A stretch of 64,000 nucleotides of DNA from contig CM077826.1 in the NCBI GenBank assembly GCA_039720395.1, positions 33,104,810 to 33,168,809 of the forward strand, given 5' to 3'. Positions 22,817 through 35,288 of the stretch are shown here, one piece after another; position 1 is the first letter of the stretch; the number at the start of each line of letters is the position of its first letter. The stretch comes from Liquidambar formosana. Taxonomy: Eukaryota; Streptophyta; Magnoliopsida; Saxifragales; Altingiaceae. The position numbers and the translations under genes were made by a program. A model generated the notes under the pieces. The model was not told the DNA's origin, searched no databases, and saw only the letters and a program-made list of their open reading frames with translations.

Positions 22817-25800
22817 CAAGGTAGGCCTTGACTTTTTGGAGGCCCAAGCGAACTCAAAAAATGAGGCCCCTTATACATATTCACACACCCAAAAAATAAA
22901 AATAAAAATTTTTACATACTCAAATTTTTTATTTTATTTTTATAGTATCAACTCAAAGTTTTCTTGCCTATATAGTTACTAACATTTGCTTATATAAATG
23001 AAGGTAACAAAAAATCATTACAAGAACTTCAAAAGATATAATTCATACTTCTTGCTTCATAACTTGGCAAAATTCATTATTACAATAAGAAAAATACACA
23101 AAACAAAATCTAAAATTATAATACCAAAAAACAAAAAAAAACCCAATGCATTGAAGTATCACTTAAATATTACTCTTCTCGAATTTTGAGCTACAAAATT
23201 ACTAATCAAACTTGTACAATCAAGTTGTTTTACCAGACAATGGATAACATAGCTAACCGAGACAATCGCTCTTGTGACATGGTTGACCGAAGGTAAGATT
23301 TGATCAACTTCAACTTTGAAAAGCTTCTTTTTGCAGAGGCAACTATAACTGATATGATCAACAATATTCTATAAGCAATCCACGCATTTGGGAAACAACC
23401 ATCCATTACTTTCAAATGATTAAGTACTTCAATTGGCCTTTTTATTTCTTTTGGTAAACCTTTTTTCAAGACCTTCAATTCTAAATATAAACTGTTTCCA
23501 TCAATATCAGAAATCTCATTATGTTTCAATACTTCTTCAACCTTGATACAAGAAGTCTTCAAACATTTATCATTGTTGGAATTTAACTTCTTTAAATCAA
23601 ACAAAAACCCAAAGGTTACTTCATATTCATCAAATTGTTCAAATCTAGTCTTAAGTGAGGAAAGAGCTTGATCTATTACATATACGAAGTAATTAACCCG
23701 AAATGATTCTTTAGCTGATTGTGTTACCTCTTCACTAGCATTCTCATCAAACTGTTTCTTTCTTTGAATGGCCCGTTTTTTCTGGAAATATAGGGTCAAT
23801 TTTCATTGTAGCTGTAAGTTAATTGTGTAGCTTCTTCCATGGCTTCCTCAAATCTTGTTTCCCTATACTTTTCAAAAAAGGTTATAAATCCTTTTAATTA
23901 ATTGATTTAGTGCAACATCAATATGCATTCCTTTAGTTTGAAAGGTCTTACTAACAGTATTAACAACAAACAATATATTTTGCCAAATAATCATACCAAG
24001 CAAGAACTCAAAATTCTCAAATTCATGTCTTGCTAGGGATTCAGCATCATTCTTTATTATGGGTTCTTTAGTTGTACTTGCCAAGTGCTCTAAAGCCTCT
24101 CTTATTTGTAGAGCTTGGTATCTTATTGTTTTAACACTGTCAATGTGACTTTCCCAACGTGTTTGTGACAATGGCTTAAGTGTGAGACCCCCTTTCACAT
24201 AATCAGTCAAAATTTTCCATTGCTTTGTAGAAGACGAAAACAATACATATTTACGTTGTACCACTCCAAAAAAAGATAAAGCTTTAGAACAAGATTTGGC
24301 CATGTCACAAGGTGCAAGGTTAAGACTATGGCAACCACATGGCGTGTAAAATGCTCTAGGATTTTTTTCGAGTAGTCTTTTCTGCACACCTTTGTTTTTC
24401 CCTTTCATATTAGAGCCATTGTCATATCCTTGCCCTCTTACATCATTAATATCAAGCTTAAGAGTCTTCAATACTTTTTCAAGTTCACCAAAAAGTCCCT
24501 CCCATGATGTATCATCCACCTTTAAAAATTTTAAAAAGAACTCTTCCACTTTAATTGGACTTGTTGAAACATCAACACATTGTATTATAAGAGACATTTG
24601 TTCTTCATGACTAATTTCAGGAGTACAATCAAGTATAACTGAAAAACACTTTGCTTCTTTGATTTTTTTTAATGATTGTCCTTCTGATCTCACCCGCTAA
24701 CATTTGAATCAATTCATTTTGGATTTTGTGACCAAGATAATGGTAATGAATTTCATTTTTTTCAATACGTCGAAAGTGTTCTTGCATGATTGGATCAAAT
24801 TCAGCAATCATTTCAATTAGGCTTAAAAAATTTCCATTATTTTCTTCATTAATCTTCTCTTTGCTTCCACAAAATGCCAAATTATTTTTACCAAGAGTCT
24901 TCACAATAGCAATTATCCTTACTAATAGTTGTTTCCAGTATTCTTTCTCTTTTTGGATTTGTTCTTGCACAACTTTGTCAATTGTTTCATTCTTTTGCGA
25001 TCTTATCACTAATTCAATCCATTTACTCATGCATGTAATGTGCACTTGACTCCTTTCATGACTTTTAAGCTTTCCACTAAGATTGCTCCAATCTTTACAC
25101 CCTCCATTAGTCAATTGAATAGTGTTTACGGATTGTTTGAACAACTTACAACAAAAGCAAAACACTTTGTCCAAAGTATCCAAATATACTAAACATTTCC
25201 TATCTTGCTCCTCTCCATTTGGTAATTTTCTAACATAATAATCATGTGAGAATTTTCTACCAATCTCATTTATAGGAAAATTTTTTATAGCATAATTTCT
25301 TATAGGACCTCTTTCCATTAACAAATCTATGTGATTTTGACCAATCTTGCCCCAACTATATAGATCATATAAGTTTAGAGGTCCATATTCTTCTTTGAAA
25401 TCTTCATTTTCATTAACCTCATTACTATCTTCATCATCTTCCTCAATTGTAAATTGATTAGGATCTTCTTTCATTAAACCTTTATGCTTTTCATTTAAAT
25501 GTTCTTCATTGTCATTTTCATTCCTATGTTGCTCATTTACCAAATCTTCATCTGAATCTTCACTTCCCATTGTTTGTTTACTACTCGTAAAATACTTGTT
25601 AATTGCCCCAACTTGAGATTAAAGTAATTTGTCTGCTTTTCGTTTACCTTTGTCTTTTTTTAAATCCAGAATCTTGCTTTCTAAATTTAGGAGGCATGAT
25701 TATATAATCAATCCACAATCAAACAACCAAGCAAGTAACTAGGCAAAGAACAATTGAAGAAGAAGAAGAAAGAGCTTATCAATTGGATGTTGATGCCAAT

Positions 25801-26626
25801 TTGAAGCTAATCCAGTGATCTGTAATTCCATATCTGCTTCTTTGCTTTAATGCCCTACAATATTTAAAATAAAATAAAATAAAGAAGGCAAACATTAGTA
25901 GAGGTTATCAATATTATTATTTTTAACAAACAAGGGGGCAAAAAAAAACCTTTAGAGAAAATCCGAAATTAAAAAGTTGGGAAACATTCAAACATCAAAC
26001 ATTCAAACATTCAACAAAAAAAAAAAAAAAAAAAATCAATTTAGCAATTTTCTTTCTTTTTCTATGTTTTCTCAATAACCAAATGGTACAAACAAAGGAT
26101 TCAATAAAAGAAAAAAAAAATTCCATGTACAACAATACAAACAAAGCATTCAACAATTCAACAAAAGGGGAAAAAAAAAAAGAGAGAAGATTTAAGAGTG
26201 ATTGAGTGAAAGACAAAGAGATTTAATATGGAATAATATATTAGAGAGAGGCGAGAAAGAGTAAGAGAAGCGTGAATGGGAGAGAAGCTGTGAAGGGAGA
26301 GAGGTCTGAGATAAGCCGTAAAGGAGAGTAAGAGACTGTCAGATTGAGAAAGAGAAGATAGGTTTTTTTTAGGTTTTTAGATTTGATTCCATCTAAGATC
26401 TGATTGTTTAAGTAATGCCTTTTAACTTTTTGTTTGGGTTTTAGACTTATTCTTTGGGCTGGACTTGGGCCCTTAGATTTGGTTTTGGGGCCTCCTTCAT
26501 AATTATTACAATTTTTTTTTTCTCTTAGGCTATCTCAGGAATATTGGTGTTGGGGGCCCTTTTTTCACCCAAAAAAGTGGTGTCCTAAGCGGCCACTTTG
26601 AAAAACTATACTCAGGGCTGGCCCTG
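22817..26626 (-). mobile_element. hAT-superfamily DNA transposon (3.8 kb), inactive
   Basis: The left terminus CAAGGTAGGCCTTG (22817) and the inverse of the right terminus CAGGGCCAGCCCTG (right end 26626) are related short TIRs. The flanking octamers CCTTTGGA (22809-22816) and CCTCTGAA (26627-26634) match at six of eight positions with two transitions, as expected for an aged hAT 8-bp target duplication. Inside lies a hAT transposase gene on the minus strand in three pieces (23230-25570). Subterminal GC-rich words (GAGGCCCAAGCG; CCTAAGCGGCCACTTTG) are also usual for this group. Confidence 0.8.
23230..25570 (-). pseudogene. hAT transposase with TTF-type zinc finger, frameshifted
   Basis: Three open stretches follow each other on the minus strand. 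24629-25570 (313 codons): an acidic N-terminus, then a TTF-type zinc finger (DKVFCFCCKLF ... GGCKDWSNLSGKLKSHE) of the DUF4371/ZMYM1-like plant hAT family. 23872-24693 (273 codons): the RNase H-like core with [38 protein letters not shown] and [12 protein letters not shown]. 23230-23799 (189 codons): the C-terminal hAT dimerisation region with VASAKRSFSKLKLIKSYLRS and LSRLAMLSI. One overlap (24629-24693) and one gap (23800-23871) mark frameshifts or stops, so no intact transposase is encoded. It would have cut and pasted the element bounded by 22817 and 26626. Confidence 0.85.
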
Positions 26627-26634
26627 CCTCTGAA

Positions 26635-27376
26635 TGTTTTTTTACCTAATGAGTTCATCACACGATTGGTTTCAAAGACGATGTGTCTGTGCTGTTGGAT
26701 CTAATGAAGGTTGTTATTGATCTAAGTTAAGAGAGAGAGAAAGATGAAGAAGAATAGAATAGAAGAAAAGAGAGGAGAGGAAATGCATAAACAGGCTAAA
26801 TTAGATAAACTACACAAATGTTTTTACTAGGGTTGTGGATGCAGCAAAAAAAAAAAAAAAAAAAAAATTGTTATGGAAATAGTCCTTCCCTGAGTCAAAA
26901 TAATCCCTAAGCTATTTCATAAACTTATAATCTATAACATCGGTAATGGTCATTAGGTTTCACTCATTAGTTGATTTGGATAATTCAACTAAAGGAAGGG
27001 TTCTTTGATCAAGCATGGTGGGAGTTCTACAACCAATAGTGTTGGCCACAATTAAAATACAGATGTTTGTTTATATAAATTTATTATCATTACATTATTT
27101 TTTATTTAGAGGGGTTAAGGGAGAGAGAGGTTGTGGAGTTGGAAAACATGATCATTAGATAGTTTGAAAATATTTAGGAAACACCTCACACGTCCTCCAA
27201 AACAATCTTTCACATTGACCCAAGGAATCTTTAGAGCCAACGTTGTCTCTTCATAGCATAAAGCCTTAAATTAGAAACACATTCGTTGTTCTTCATAGCA
27301 TAAAGCCTTAAATTAGAAACACATTCGTTGTTCTTTTAGCTTATCTTCAAACATAATAAAAGGAGATACGGTCAAA
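26635..27376. other. Non-coding spacer with a 42-bp tandem duplication
   Basis: No gene seen. A 42-bp unit starting CTTCATAGCATAAAGCC is present twice in direct tandem at 27249-27290 and 27291-27332 without visible differences, indicating a recent slippage or duplication event. An A-run occurs near 26847-26868. Confidence 0.7.
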
Positions 27377-27572
27377 CACTACAAGAAAAATGCTCCATGG
27401 TTGTGGTCACATTTTCAAGAAAAGTCATAGTAAATTGTAAAAACGCATTTAATTTAGGCATATACGTAAAATCGTGTTAATTGTTTATTATAATAACTAT
27501 GATAGAAAGTTTACTTAAAATCACAGTTTTAAAACTAATTGTGATCTTTAAAAAACTTAAAATCATAGTTTT

Positions 27573-27782
27573 TGTTGTGTAACAAAAGAGGATAAGAATT
27601 TAAGACTAAAAATTGAATAGAGATGAGCTTCTCATCCGTATCTCATTCATCCAACCAAAGCCTCTTTATATAGGCTTACATTCATAAAGGAAAATAAATA
27701 ACCGATTGTATTCATTTGTTAATTGAAAGAATGCCGGTTAGGAAAGTGGTGGAATCCACCATTAACTCCTTCATTTACAACA
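27573..27782 (-). repeat. 3' LTR of the copia element
   Basis: 210 bp, TG...CA ends. In element orientation it follows the polypurine tract. Differs from the other LTR at about six positions (for example at about 27677, 27693, 27699, 27709), mostly transitions. Confidence 0.93.
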
Positions 27783-27797
27783 CTCCCCCTTGGATGT
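27783..27797 (-). other. Polypurine tract of the copia element
   Basis: On the minus strand CCAAGGGGGAG lies immediately before the 3' LTR; it would prime plus-strand DNA synthesis. Confidence 0.8.
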
Positions 27798-28178
27798 CCA
27801 CCACGTTAAGATAATGTGCCTCGTTAAAACCTTACTAGAAAAACCCAGTGGGAAAAAACTAGTGAAGGAAAAAGAGTACAACATTTTTATGAATCTTAGA
27901 GTGGCGTTGGACGCACTAAAGAAACTGCCTCATTAAAACCTTGCCAGGAAAACCCAATGGGACAAAACCTAGGCGAAGGAAAAAGAGTACAGCGTGCATA
28001 TGTCCAAAAATGAATACTCCCCCTTATAAGAAGATAAGTATCAACTTAACTGATCGCAAACCCGACGCATTCCAATGCCATATACCAATTTCTTGAATGT
28101 TGACGATGGTAAGGCCTTGGTGAATAAATCCGCAAGATTATCACTGGAATGTATTTGCTTCACATCAATTTCATGCCT

Positions 28179-31100
28179 CTACTGGAGTTCATGAGTGTAG
28201 AAGAACTTTGGTGAAATGTGTTTGGTTCTATCACCTTTGATGTACCCTCCTTCAATTTGTGCAATACATGCAGCATTATCTTCATAAATTGTTGTTGGCA
28301 TACTTTTAATCAACGGTAACCCATATGTATCTCGGATGTGATGGACTACAGATCTTAACCATACATATTCACGACTTGCTTCATGGAGTGCAAGTATCTC
28401 AGAGTGATTAGAAGATATAGCAATTAAAGTCTGCTTTGTAGATCGCCAAGAGATCGCTGTATTGCCACATATAAATACATACCCTGTTTGTGAGCGAGCT
28501 TTGTGAGGATCAAAAAGGTATCCAGAATCTGCATATCCTTCTAAACAAGGACCATGGGCTGATTCCTTTGAGTAAAACAAACCCATATCTGTAGTTCCAC
28601 GAAGGTAGCGTAAAATATGTTTAATACCATTCCAGTGTCGTCGAGTTGGAGCAGAAATGAATCTTGCTAACAAGTTAACTGAAAATGCGATATCAGGTCT
28701 AATGCATTGTGCTAAGTATAACAAAGCACCTATTGCACTAAGATATGGTACTTCAGGACCAAGTAGCATTTCATTATCTTCTTTAGGGCGAAATGGATCT
28801 TTCTTAATATCAAGAGATCGAACCACCATGGGAGAACTTAGTGAATGCGCTTTATCCATATTAAAACGTTTCAATAACTTTTCAGTATAAGCTGATTGAT
28901 GGATAAGAATTCCATTTGATTTATGCTCGATCTGCAGGCCGAGACAATATTTTGTTCTCCCTAAATCTTTCATCTCAAATTCTTTTTTCAAATATTCAGC
29001 AGCTTTCATGAGCTCTTCAGGAGTCCCAATTAAATTTATATCATCAACATAGACTGCAATGATGGCGAATCCAGATTCTGATTTCTTTATAAATACACAA
29101 GGGCATATAGGATTGTTAACATATCCTTCTTTAATTAAGTACTCACTGAGACGATTATACCACATTCTTCCAGATTGTTTTAATCCATATAAGGATCGTC
29201 TCAGTTTAATTGAGTACATATTTTGTGGTTGTGATGTATTTGCTTCAAGCAATTTGAATCCTTCAGGGATCTTCATATATATATATCTGCATCTAACATT
29301 CCATATAAATATGCAGTAACTACGTCCATAAGATGCATGTCAAGTCCTTCTGAGACTGACAGACTAATTAAATATCGAAATGTAATGGCATCCATTACAG
29401 GGGAATATGTTTCTTCATAATCAATCCCAGGTCTCTGCAGGAAACCTTGTGCTATTAAACGAGCTTTATATCTTACGATCTCATTTTTATCATTACGCTT
29501 TCTTACAAACACCCATTTGTAACCCACGGGTTTCACATCATTGGGTGTTAGGACTACAGGTCCAAATACTTTACGTTTTTCTAGCGAATCTAATTCTGCT
29601 TGGATTGCTTCTTTCCACTTTAACCAATCAGGTCTACTGTGACATTCGTCTACAGTGCGTGGTTCGAGATCATCATTATCTTTCGAAATTTCAGTAGCTA
29701 CTGCGAAAGAAAATACATCATTAATAACCACTTCTGAGCGATCCCACAATTCTTTTGTACATGTATAGTTTATGGAAATTTCTTCATTTCTATGTACATA
29801 TGCCTATTTATTGTTTTTTGTCTCTTCAGGGACATTTTCCTCTTCAGGAGTTATTAAATCAGAATTTGTGGGAATATTTATTTCTTGTTCAATAGCCTCT
29901 TCCGGAGTACTATTTTCTATATTTTGTTGCCCTTTTATTTTCCTCTTCCGGGGAACTAAATCTTTTGAACCCAAGGGTCTACCACGCTTCAGGCGTATAG
30001 TAGATGATTCATTTGCTGTAATAATAGAAGACTTACCAATTGGTACATTGATCTTTACTGGTGTGTTTGCAGCCAGTATATAAGACTTAGTTATTTTTGC
30101 TGCGTCTGTAAATGCATCAGGCATTTGATTAGCAATCTTCTGAAGATGAGTGATCCTCTGTACTTCAGTTTCACATTGAGCAGTATGTGGATCAAGATGG
30201 GACAAAGATGGTACATTCCAAGAAAGTTCACGTCGTTCTTCTATCAGTGGATTTCCTCCTCCTAATGACAGGAACTGTGTTTCATTAAAATGACAATCTG
30301 CAAATCTTGCTGTAAAAACATCACCTGTCAATGGTTCAAGAAATCTTATGATGGAAGGTGAATCAAACCCAATATATATTCCCAATTGACGTTGAGGACC
30401 CATTTTAGTGCGTTGTGGGGTTGGAATCGGAACTTGTACAGCACAACCAAAAGTTCGTAGATGGGAAATATTCGGTGGTTGACCAAGTACAAGTTGTAAT
30501 GGTGATTATTGCTGATAAGCAATAGGGCCGAAGACGAACCAATACTGCAGCATGTAAGATGGCATGTCCCCAAGCAGAAATAGGTAATTTGGTCTTCATA
30601 AGTAAAGGTCAAGCAATCAGCTGAAGACGTTTGATAAAAGGTTCTGCTAACCCATTCTGAGTATGGATATGAGCAACTGGATGTTCAATATCAATCCCAA
30701 CTGGCATGCAAAAGTCATCAAATGTTTGAGATGTAAATTCACCGGCATTATCAAGGCGGATCTTCTTGATCGAATAATCTAGAAATTGTGCTTGTAACCT
30801 GATTATTTGGGCAAGGAGCCTAGCAAATGCAACATTGCTAGTAGATAGCAAACAAACATGTGACCATCGTGTTGAGACATCTATCAAAACCATAAAATAG
30901 CGAAATGGTCCACATGGTGGAGAAATAGGTCCACATATATCCCCTTGAATTCGTTCCAAAAATTTTGGGGATTCAGCAATAACTTTTGTAGGAGATGGTC
31001 TAATAACCAATTTTCCTTGGGAGCAAGCAATACATGGATAATCACTAGACAAGAGAATCTTCTAGCTCTTTAATAGATGTCCATGTGAATTGGTAAGGAT

Positions 31101-31622
31101 TCGACGCATCATTGTTGATCCTAGGTGACCAAGTCGGTCATGCCAAAGCATAAAAGTTTTTGAATTAGAGGACTTCAGGCCCATCACCACATTTGATTCA
31201 ATTGTTCTTATAGTTGTATAATACAACCCCGAAGAGAAAGTAGGAAGTTTCTCTAATACAAGCTTCTGGCCTGAAATAATTGAAGTAATGCAGAGATATT
31301 CTACATTACGTTCACATGTAGTTTCAATATGATATCCATTACGACGTATATCTTTAAAACTTAGCAGATTTCTTCTGGATCTGACTGAATGTAAAGCGTC
31401 GTTGATATGTAAGTTTGTTCCACTAGGTAACATGATTGTGGCTTTTCCGGAGCCATCGATCAGGTTCGCAGGACCTGATATTGTATTGACATTAATTTCA
31501 TCTAATATAATGTCGGAAAAATATCTTTTATCTCGAAGGATAGTGTGCATTGTGGCACTATCTGCTAGACATATATCTCCACCAGTCATCTCAGAATTGA
31601 ATAATTCATTATCAAGATCCAT
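28179..31622 (-). pseudogene. copia pol (protease, integrase, RT, RNase H), broken
   Basis: Successive open stretches: 31062-31622, with a protease region around LADSATMHTIL and the pre-integrase HDRLGHLGS; 30609-31052, the integrase core with GDICGPISPPCG, FMVLIDVSTRWSHV and IRLDNAGEF; 29804-30403, the integrase C-terminus and linker (GPQRQLGIYIGFDSPSII); 29273-29749, RT start (WKEAIQAELDSLEKR, YKARLIAQGFLQRPGIDY, TYSPVMDAITFRYLI); 28179-29276, the rest of RT with the catalytic YVDD in VYVDDINLIG, then RNase H (YADSGYLFDPHKARSQTG, YEDNAACIAQIEGG). The joins near 31055, 30610, 29770 and 29275 are stops or frameshifts. Catalytic residues are largely preserved, so inactivation looks modest and recent. 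Confidence 0.9.
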
Positions 31623-31740
31623 ACCTTTTCATGAAAATATATAAGTTTAAGTCTAAAGACAAATAAATAAAATATGAAAACAAAATGCATATGAAATAAC
31701 ATTCTTATTGATAATAAGAAAATAGAAAAAGGTAATAACG

Positions 31741-32817
31741 TTAATTGATGTGGACATTTCCATCACCAATTAAATGGTCAATTTTTCCATTAGGCTCTTC
31801 AAAGAAGTCTGAAACATCTAAATGAGTTATATCTACGGGGTCATTGTGATTAATAAAATTCGTTTCTACTTTCTTGCCATTCTCCTTGATTGAGGCTTGG
31901 TAAAGTTTGACCAAATGATCAGGCGTACGACAAGTACGCGACCAATGCCCTTTCATACCACAACTAAAGCAAATATCTTCATACTGCTCAGGCCTTTTAT
32001 TTTTCTCTCTTTCTTGTTTGGCCTCATTGGTGGACCACTTCTGGTGGTATGATGTGGTTTTATTGTTGCGACCACCCGAATAATTATTATAACCACCACG
32101 TTGTGAATAATTATTTCGCCCACGACCACGCCCACGCCCACGACTATGGCCACGTCCGCGACCTCGTCCACGACCACGAGACGATGTTGCATTCACTTCA
32201 GGGAATGCTGCAGAACCGGTTGGACGGGATTGGTGATTTTTCAATAAAAGCTCGTTGTTTTGTTCAGCAACGAGAAGACATGATATCAATTCAGAATATT
32301 TTGAAAATCTACGCTCTCGATATTGCTGCTACAGGAGCACATTCGAGGCATGAAATGTAGAATACGTTTTTTCTAACATGTCTTCTTCTGCTACTTTTTC
32401 TCCACACAATTTCAATTGGGAGCCAATTTTGAATAGTGCTGAGTTATACTCAACAATTGTTTTGAAATCTTGCAACCTCAGGTGCATCCAATCACAACGA
32501 GCTTTTGGAAGAATGACAGTTTTCTAGTGGTCATATCTATCTTTCAAGTCATTCCATAGGGCAAGAGGGTCCTTTACCGTGAGATATTATGTTTTTAACC
32601 CCTCATCAAGGTGATGGCGAAGAAAAATCAATGCCTTGGCGCGATCCTGCAGGGACGCTTGATTTTCTTGCTGAATTGTATTACCCAAATTCATTGCAGT
32701 AAGATGAATTTCAGCATCAAGAATCCAAGACAAATAATTATTTCCCGAAATATCAAGGGCGGCAAACTCAAGTTTCGTAAGGTTTGACATTGTCGGAGTG
32801 CTATAATTATATGTCAA
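31741..32817 (-). pseudogene. copia gag with zinc knuckle, broken
   Basis: The N-terminal piece 32587-32817 has FAALDISGNNYLSWILDAEIHL, typical of this copia gag clade, and ends in a stop near 32587. The C-terminal piece 31741-32289 carries a long Gly-Arg repeat (GRGRGRGRGHSRGRGRGRG at about residues 38-56) and a CCHC zinc knuckle CFSCGMKGHWSRTC. The middle, 32290-32586, is readable only in other frames. Gag would package the element RNA; the breaks prevent a full-length product. Confidence 0.88.
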
Positions 32818-33601
32818 AATAAAATAATATATTGTTAATATATGAATAAGTCAAAACATATAAGGAAGCACGTAAATTTTATAAATGCTAAATTTCTTAT
32901 GATTTATCATGAGATCATTAGTAAAATATGAAATATGCATATTTCAATACAAAGGGGTACGAAACATATTTAATTGAAAGTCGTTTGGATCATAAATTAA
33001 CATACTACATTGAATTGGCATAAATATACACATAAAAGAACGACAAGAAAGCAATTGGATTAAATTGGGACATTATTCAAAATTTGTGTAAAAATTCAGG
33101 TTTTCAAATTTGTCTCTTGCTTCAGGAAGAGAACAGATGAATAATAACTTTTTTTTATAGAAAACTTCTGGTTTTCAGATCTTTCTCTTACTTCAGGAAG
33201 AGAAGATGAATTGTTACCCTTTTTCCTTTTTAATTATAAAACTTCAGGTCTTATTTTAAATCTTCTCTTGCTTCAGGAAGAGAAGATGGACATTCCTCCA
33301 TTCGAGATATAGAATTTAGATTGAAATATTAACTATAAGCAAAACTTATAACATAGCAATAAAGATTAATGCAGATATAATTTCTACGTTGGATTAGTAA
33401 CATGGATGTAAAATCAACCTTGTTAAATAAAATTTATCACTATGAAATCAGCATGCTAATAGTGATCAAAATAGATGATTTACTATAAAAACATCGTAAA
33501 TATGGAAGATGAATATATGTGTATGTAACTCACCACAACCAAATAGGTTAAGAAAGGAAATGGCAATAGTATGATATTGCTCACAAAATCCTTGAGCAAT
33601 T

Positions 33602-33614
33602 CGTGCTGATAACG
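33602..33614 (-). other. Primer-binding site of the copia element
   Basis: On the minus strand CGTTATCAGCACGA follows the 5' LTR directly. The word TTATCAGCACGA next to an LTR recurs in plant copia elements; the priming tRNA was not determined. Confidence 0.65.
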
Positions 33615-33824
33615 TGTTGTGTAACAAAAGAGGATAAGAATTTAAGACTAAAAATTGAATAGAGATGAGCTTCTCATCCGTATCTCATTCATCCAACCAA
33701 AGCCTCTTTATATAGGCTTACATTCATAAATGAAAATAAATAACTGATTGCATTCATTTATTAATTGAAAGAATGTCGGTTAGGAAAGTGGTGGCATCCA
33801 CCATTAACTCCTTCATTTACAACA
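33615..33824 (-). repeat. 5' LTR of the copia element
   Basis: 210 bp; contains TATATAGGC-type TATA sequence (33710-33718 region on the opposite strand) and ends in CA next to target duplication GTTTT. Confidence 0.93.
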
Positions 33825-33960
33825 GTTTTTATAATAATTGTCACTAATGAAAATTTTAATAAAAAGTCTTCATTGCGATTTTTAAAATTAAAATATGGGG
33901 TTTTATTAGATCTCACAATCTCACTCTCTCTCTCTTTTTAAAATATTTATGCTTTTTCAA

Positions 33961-34285
33961 TGTAGATTCGTTATTTTATAACTTAGATTTGAGAAAGAGT
34001 TTTCACATGTTCACACTAAAATTTGAATGATAGTGTCTAATCTAGATAAAAATGAGTGGATCTAGTGTAATATAAATCTCAGATCTAACAATGAAAGGAG
34101 GAAATGTAAGCACTTCATAATATCCCATATCCATATAATATAAACATTTGGTACACGAGAAGGAGATCTCATATCTATGTAATATATACAAAAAAATAAA
34201 ATTAAATAAAATCAATCCATGGATTTTTGTTTTATTTTACAAGAACCAATGAACAAGTTTTTAAAATAGAATTGACAATCGAGTT
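33961..34285. other. Non-coding spacer
   Basis: AT-rich with no gene or clear repeat terminus. Confidence 0.4.
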
Positions 34286-35155
34286 GTTGATGTTGGATAT
34301 ATTGTTAGGAATTTCTATTAAATCAATTAATAACACAATAATCATCAAGATGAATTTAACTCATAATAATCAACAATAATAAAATTACAAGAACTAGAGT
34401 TTAGAATAGCCTGTAATATGGATCAAAGCACGCTACAAAGCGCTATCCTTAGAGAAAATACGCCCTCGTCTGCATTGGGTTTGCATGACGTTTCTCTCCC
34501 AAGATACAATAATCCTCCGGGTAGCCTTGTGTGCAGCTAAGACTTCCTGTGAAGACCTGTTTTCTTAATAGGGATTATTACGGCTTAATATATGATTAGC
34601 GTAGTTAATCCCTTGATTTGTTAGATAACCCCATGTATGGGTAATCTATGTGTATGATAATATAATGTTATTTGTGATTTGATGCTCGTTTTTATGCATC
34701 AAGTGTCTATAGATAGTGTTGGGCCTTATTTGCAGCTTTGGGTTTAAGCTACTGAAATTTGGCTAAGTGTTGGGGAAAAATGAATTTTCGTAAATCTTTG
34801 TTTTTAAAGATAATTTTTGGCGGTAATAGAAGTTTATAATATTATAAGACTTCTATGATTTTATGGGATTTTATTAGCATGTTTGGATTGGGTTCCTCAC
34901 ATGTTTATTTTAGGAAAATCCGTTGGGAGATGGATTTTATACTAAAACTTGGAAATGAGATTTTGATATACTTGGAATTTGATTTTTCTGATATTTTATT
35001 TGGATTCAAATGGGGGGTTATTTGCTTATTTTCATTAAATAACTTAAAGTAAAAGAATGGAGAATATTACTTAAATGTTTTTAATGAAAATAAGGATTAT
35101 GTCTGTGCTGATAGAGAGTAGCCTGACTGACTGTCAATTTTCAACTGTCTGTGCA

Positions 35156-35288
35156 CATTTCAGACGTCTGAAAGTGATATTTCAGATGTCTGAAAGTTAA
35201 ATTCAGATGTATGAAAATTCCAGAGAATGATGATTTCTAAGGTTTAGTTTCAGATGTCTGAAAGTAACTTTTAGACGTCTGAAAGTTG
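35156..35288 (+). promoter_or_regulatory. Palindrome array upstream of LTR A TATA box
   Basis: Five copies of a palindrome with consensus TTTCAGACGTCTGAAA in 130 bp, ending about 50 bases before the TATA-like box at 35338. The centre GACGTC is a C-box-type bZIP site. Several copies carry CG-to-TG changes at the centre, the pattern of methylated-CpG decay. Confidence 0.6.

Larger units (their letters stand above)
27573..33824 (-). mobile_element. Complete Ty1/copia retrotransposon (6.25 kb)
   Basis: Two 210-bp LTRs (27573-27782 and 33615-33824) differ at about six positions and the element is flanked by an exact 5-bp target duplication GTTTT (27568-27572 and 33825-33829). Coding sequence is on the minus strand in copia order: gag, protease, integrase, RT, RNase H. 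The minus-strand primer site (GTTATCAGCACGA, next to the right LTR) and a polypurine tract (CCAAGGGGGAG, next to the left LTR) are both present. Frameshifts and stops in gag and pol make it non-autonomous now. It was inserted into the CACTA fragment. Confidence 0.93.
27377..33960. mobile_element. CACTA (En/Spm) transposon left end, split by copia element
   Basis: CACTACAAGAAAAATGC at 27377 is a textbook CACTA terminus. Subterminal sequence to 27572 has repeated words such as AAAATCACAGTTTTAAAAC and AATTGTGAT, and it continues after the copia insertion from 33830 (TAATAATTGTCACTAATG, CATTGCGATTTTTAAAA). No opposing TTCTTGTAGTG terminus was found, so the right boundary is approximate and the element is truncated or longer than I can see. 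No transposase. Confidence 0.6.

Noticed and set aside
35156..35288. CRISPR-like array of short palindromic repeats
   Set aside because: Plant nuclear LTR; the intervals are short, uneven and themselves repeated, and there are no cas genes. Interpreted as a promoter-proximal palindrome array.
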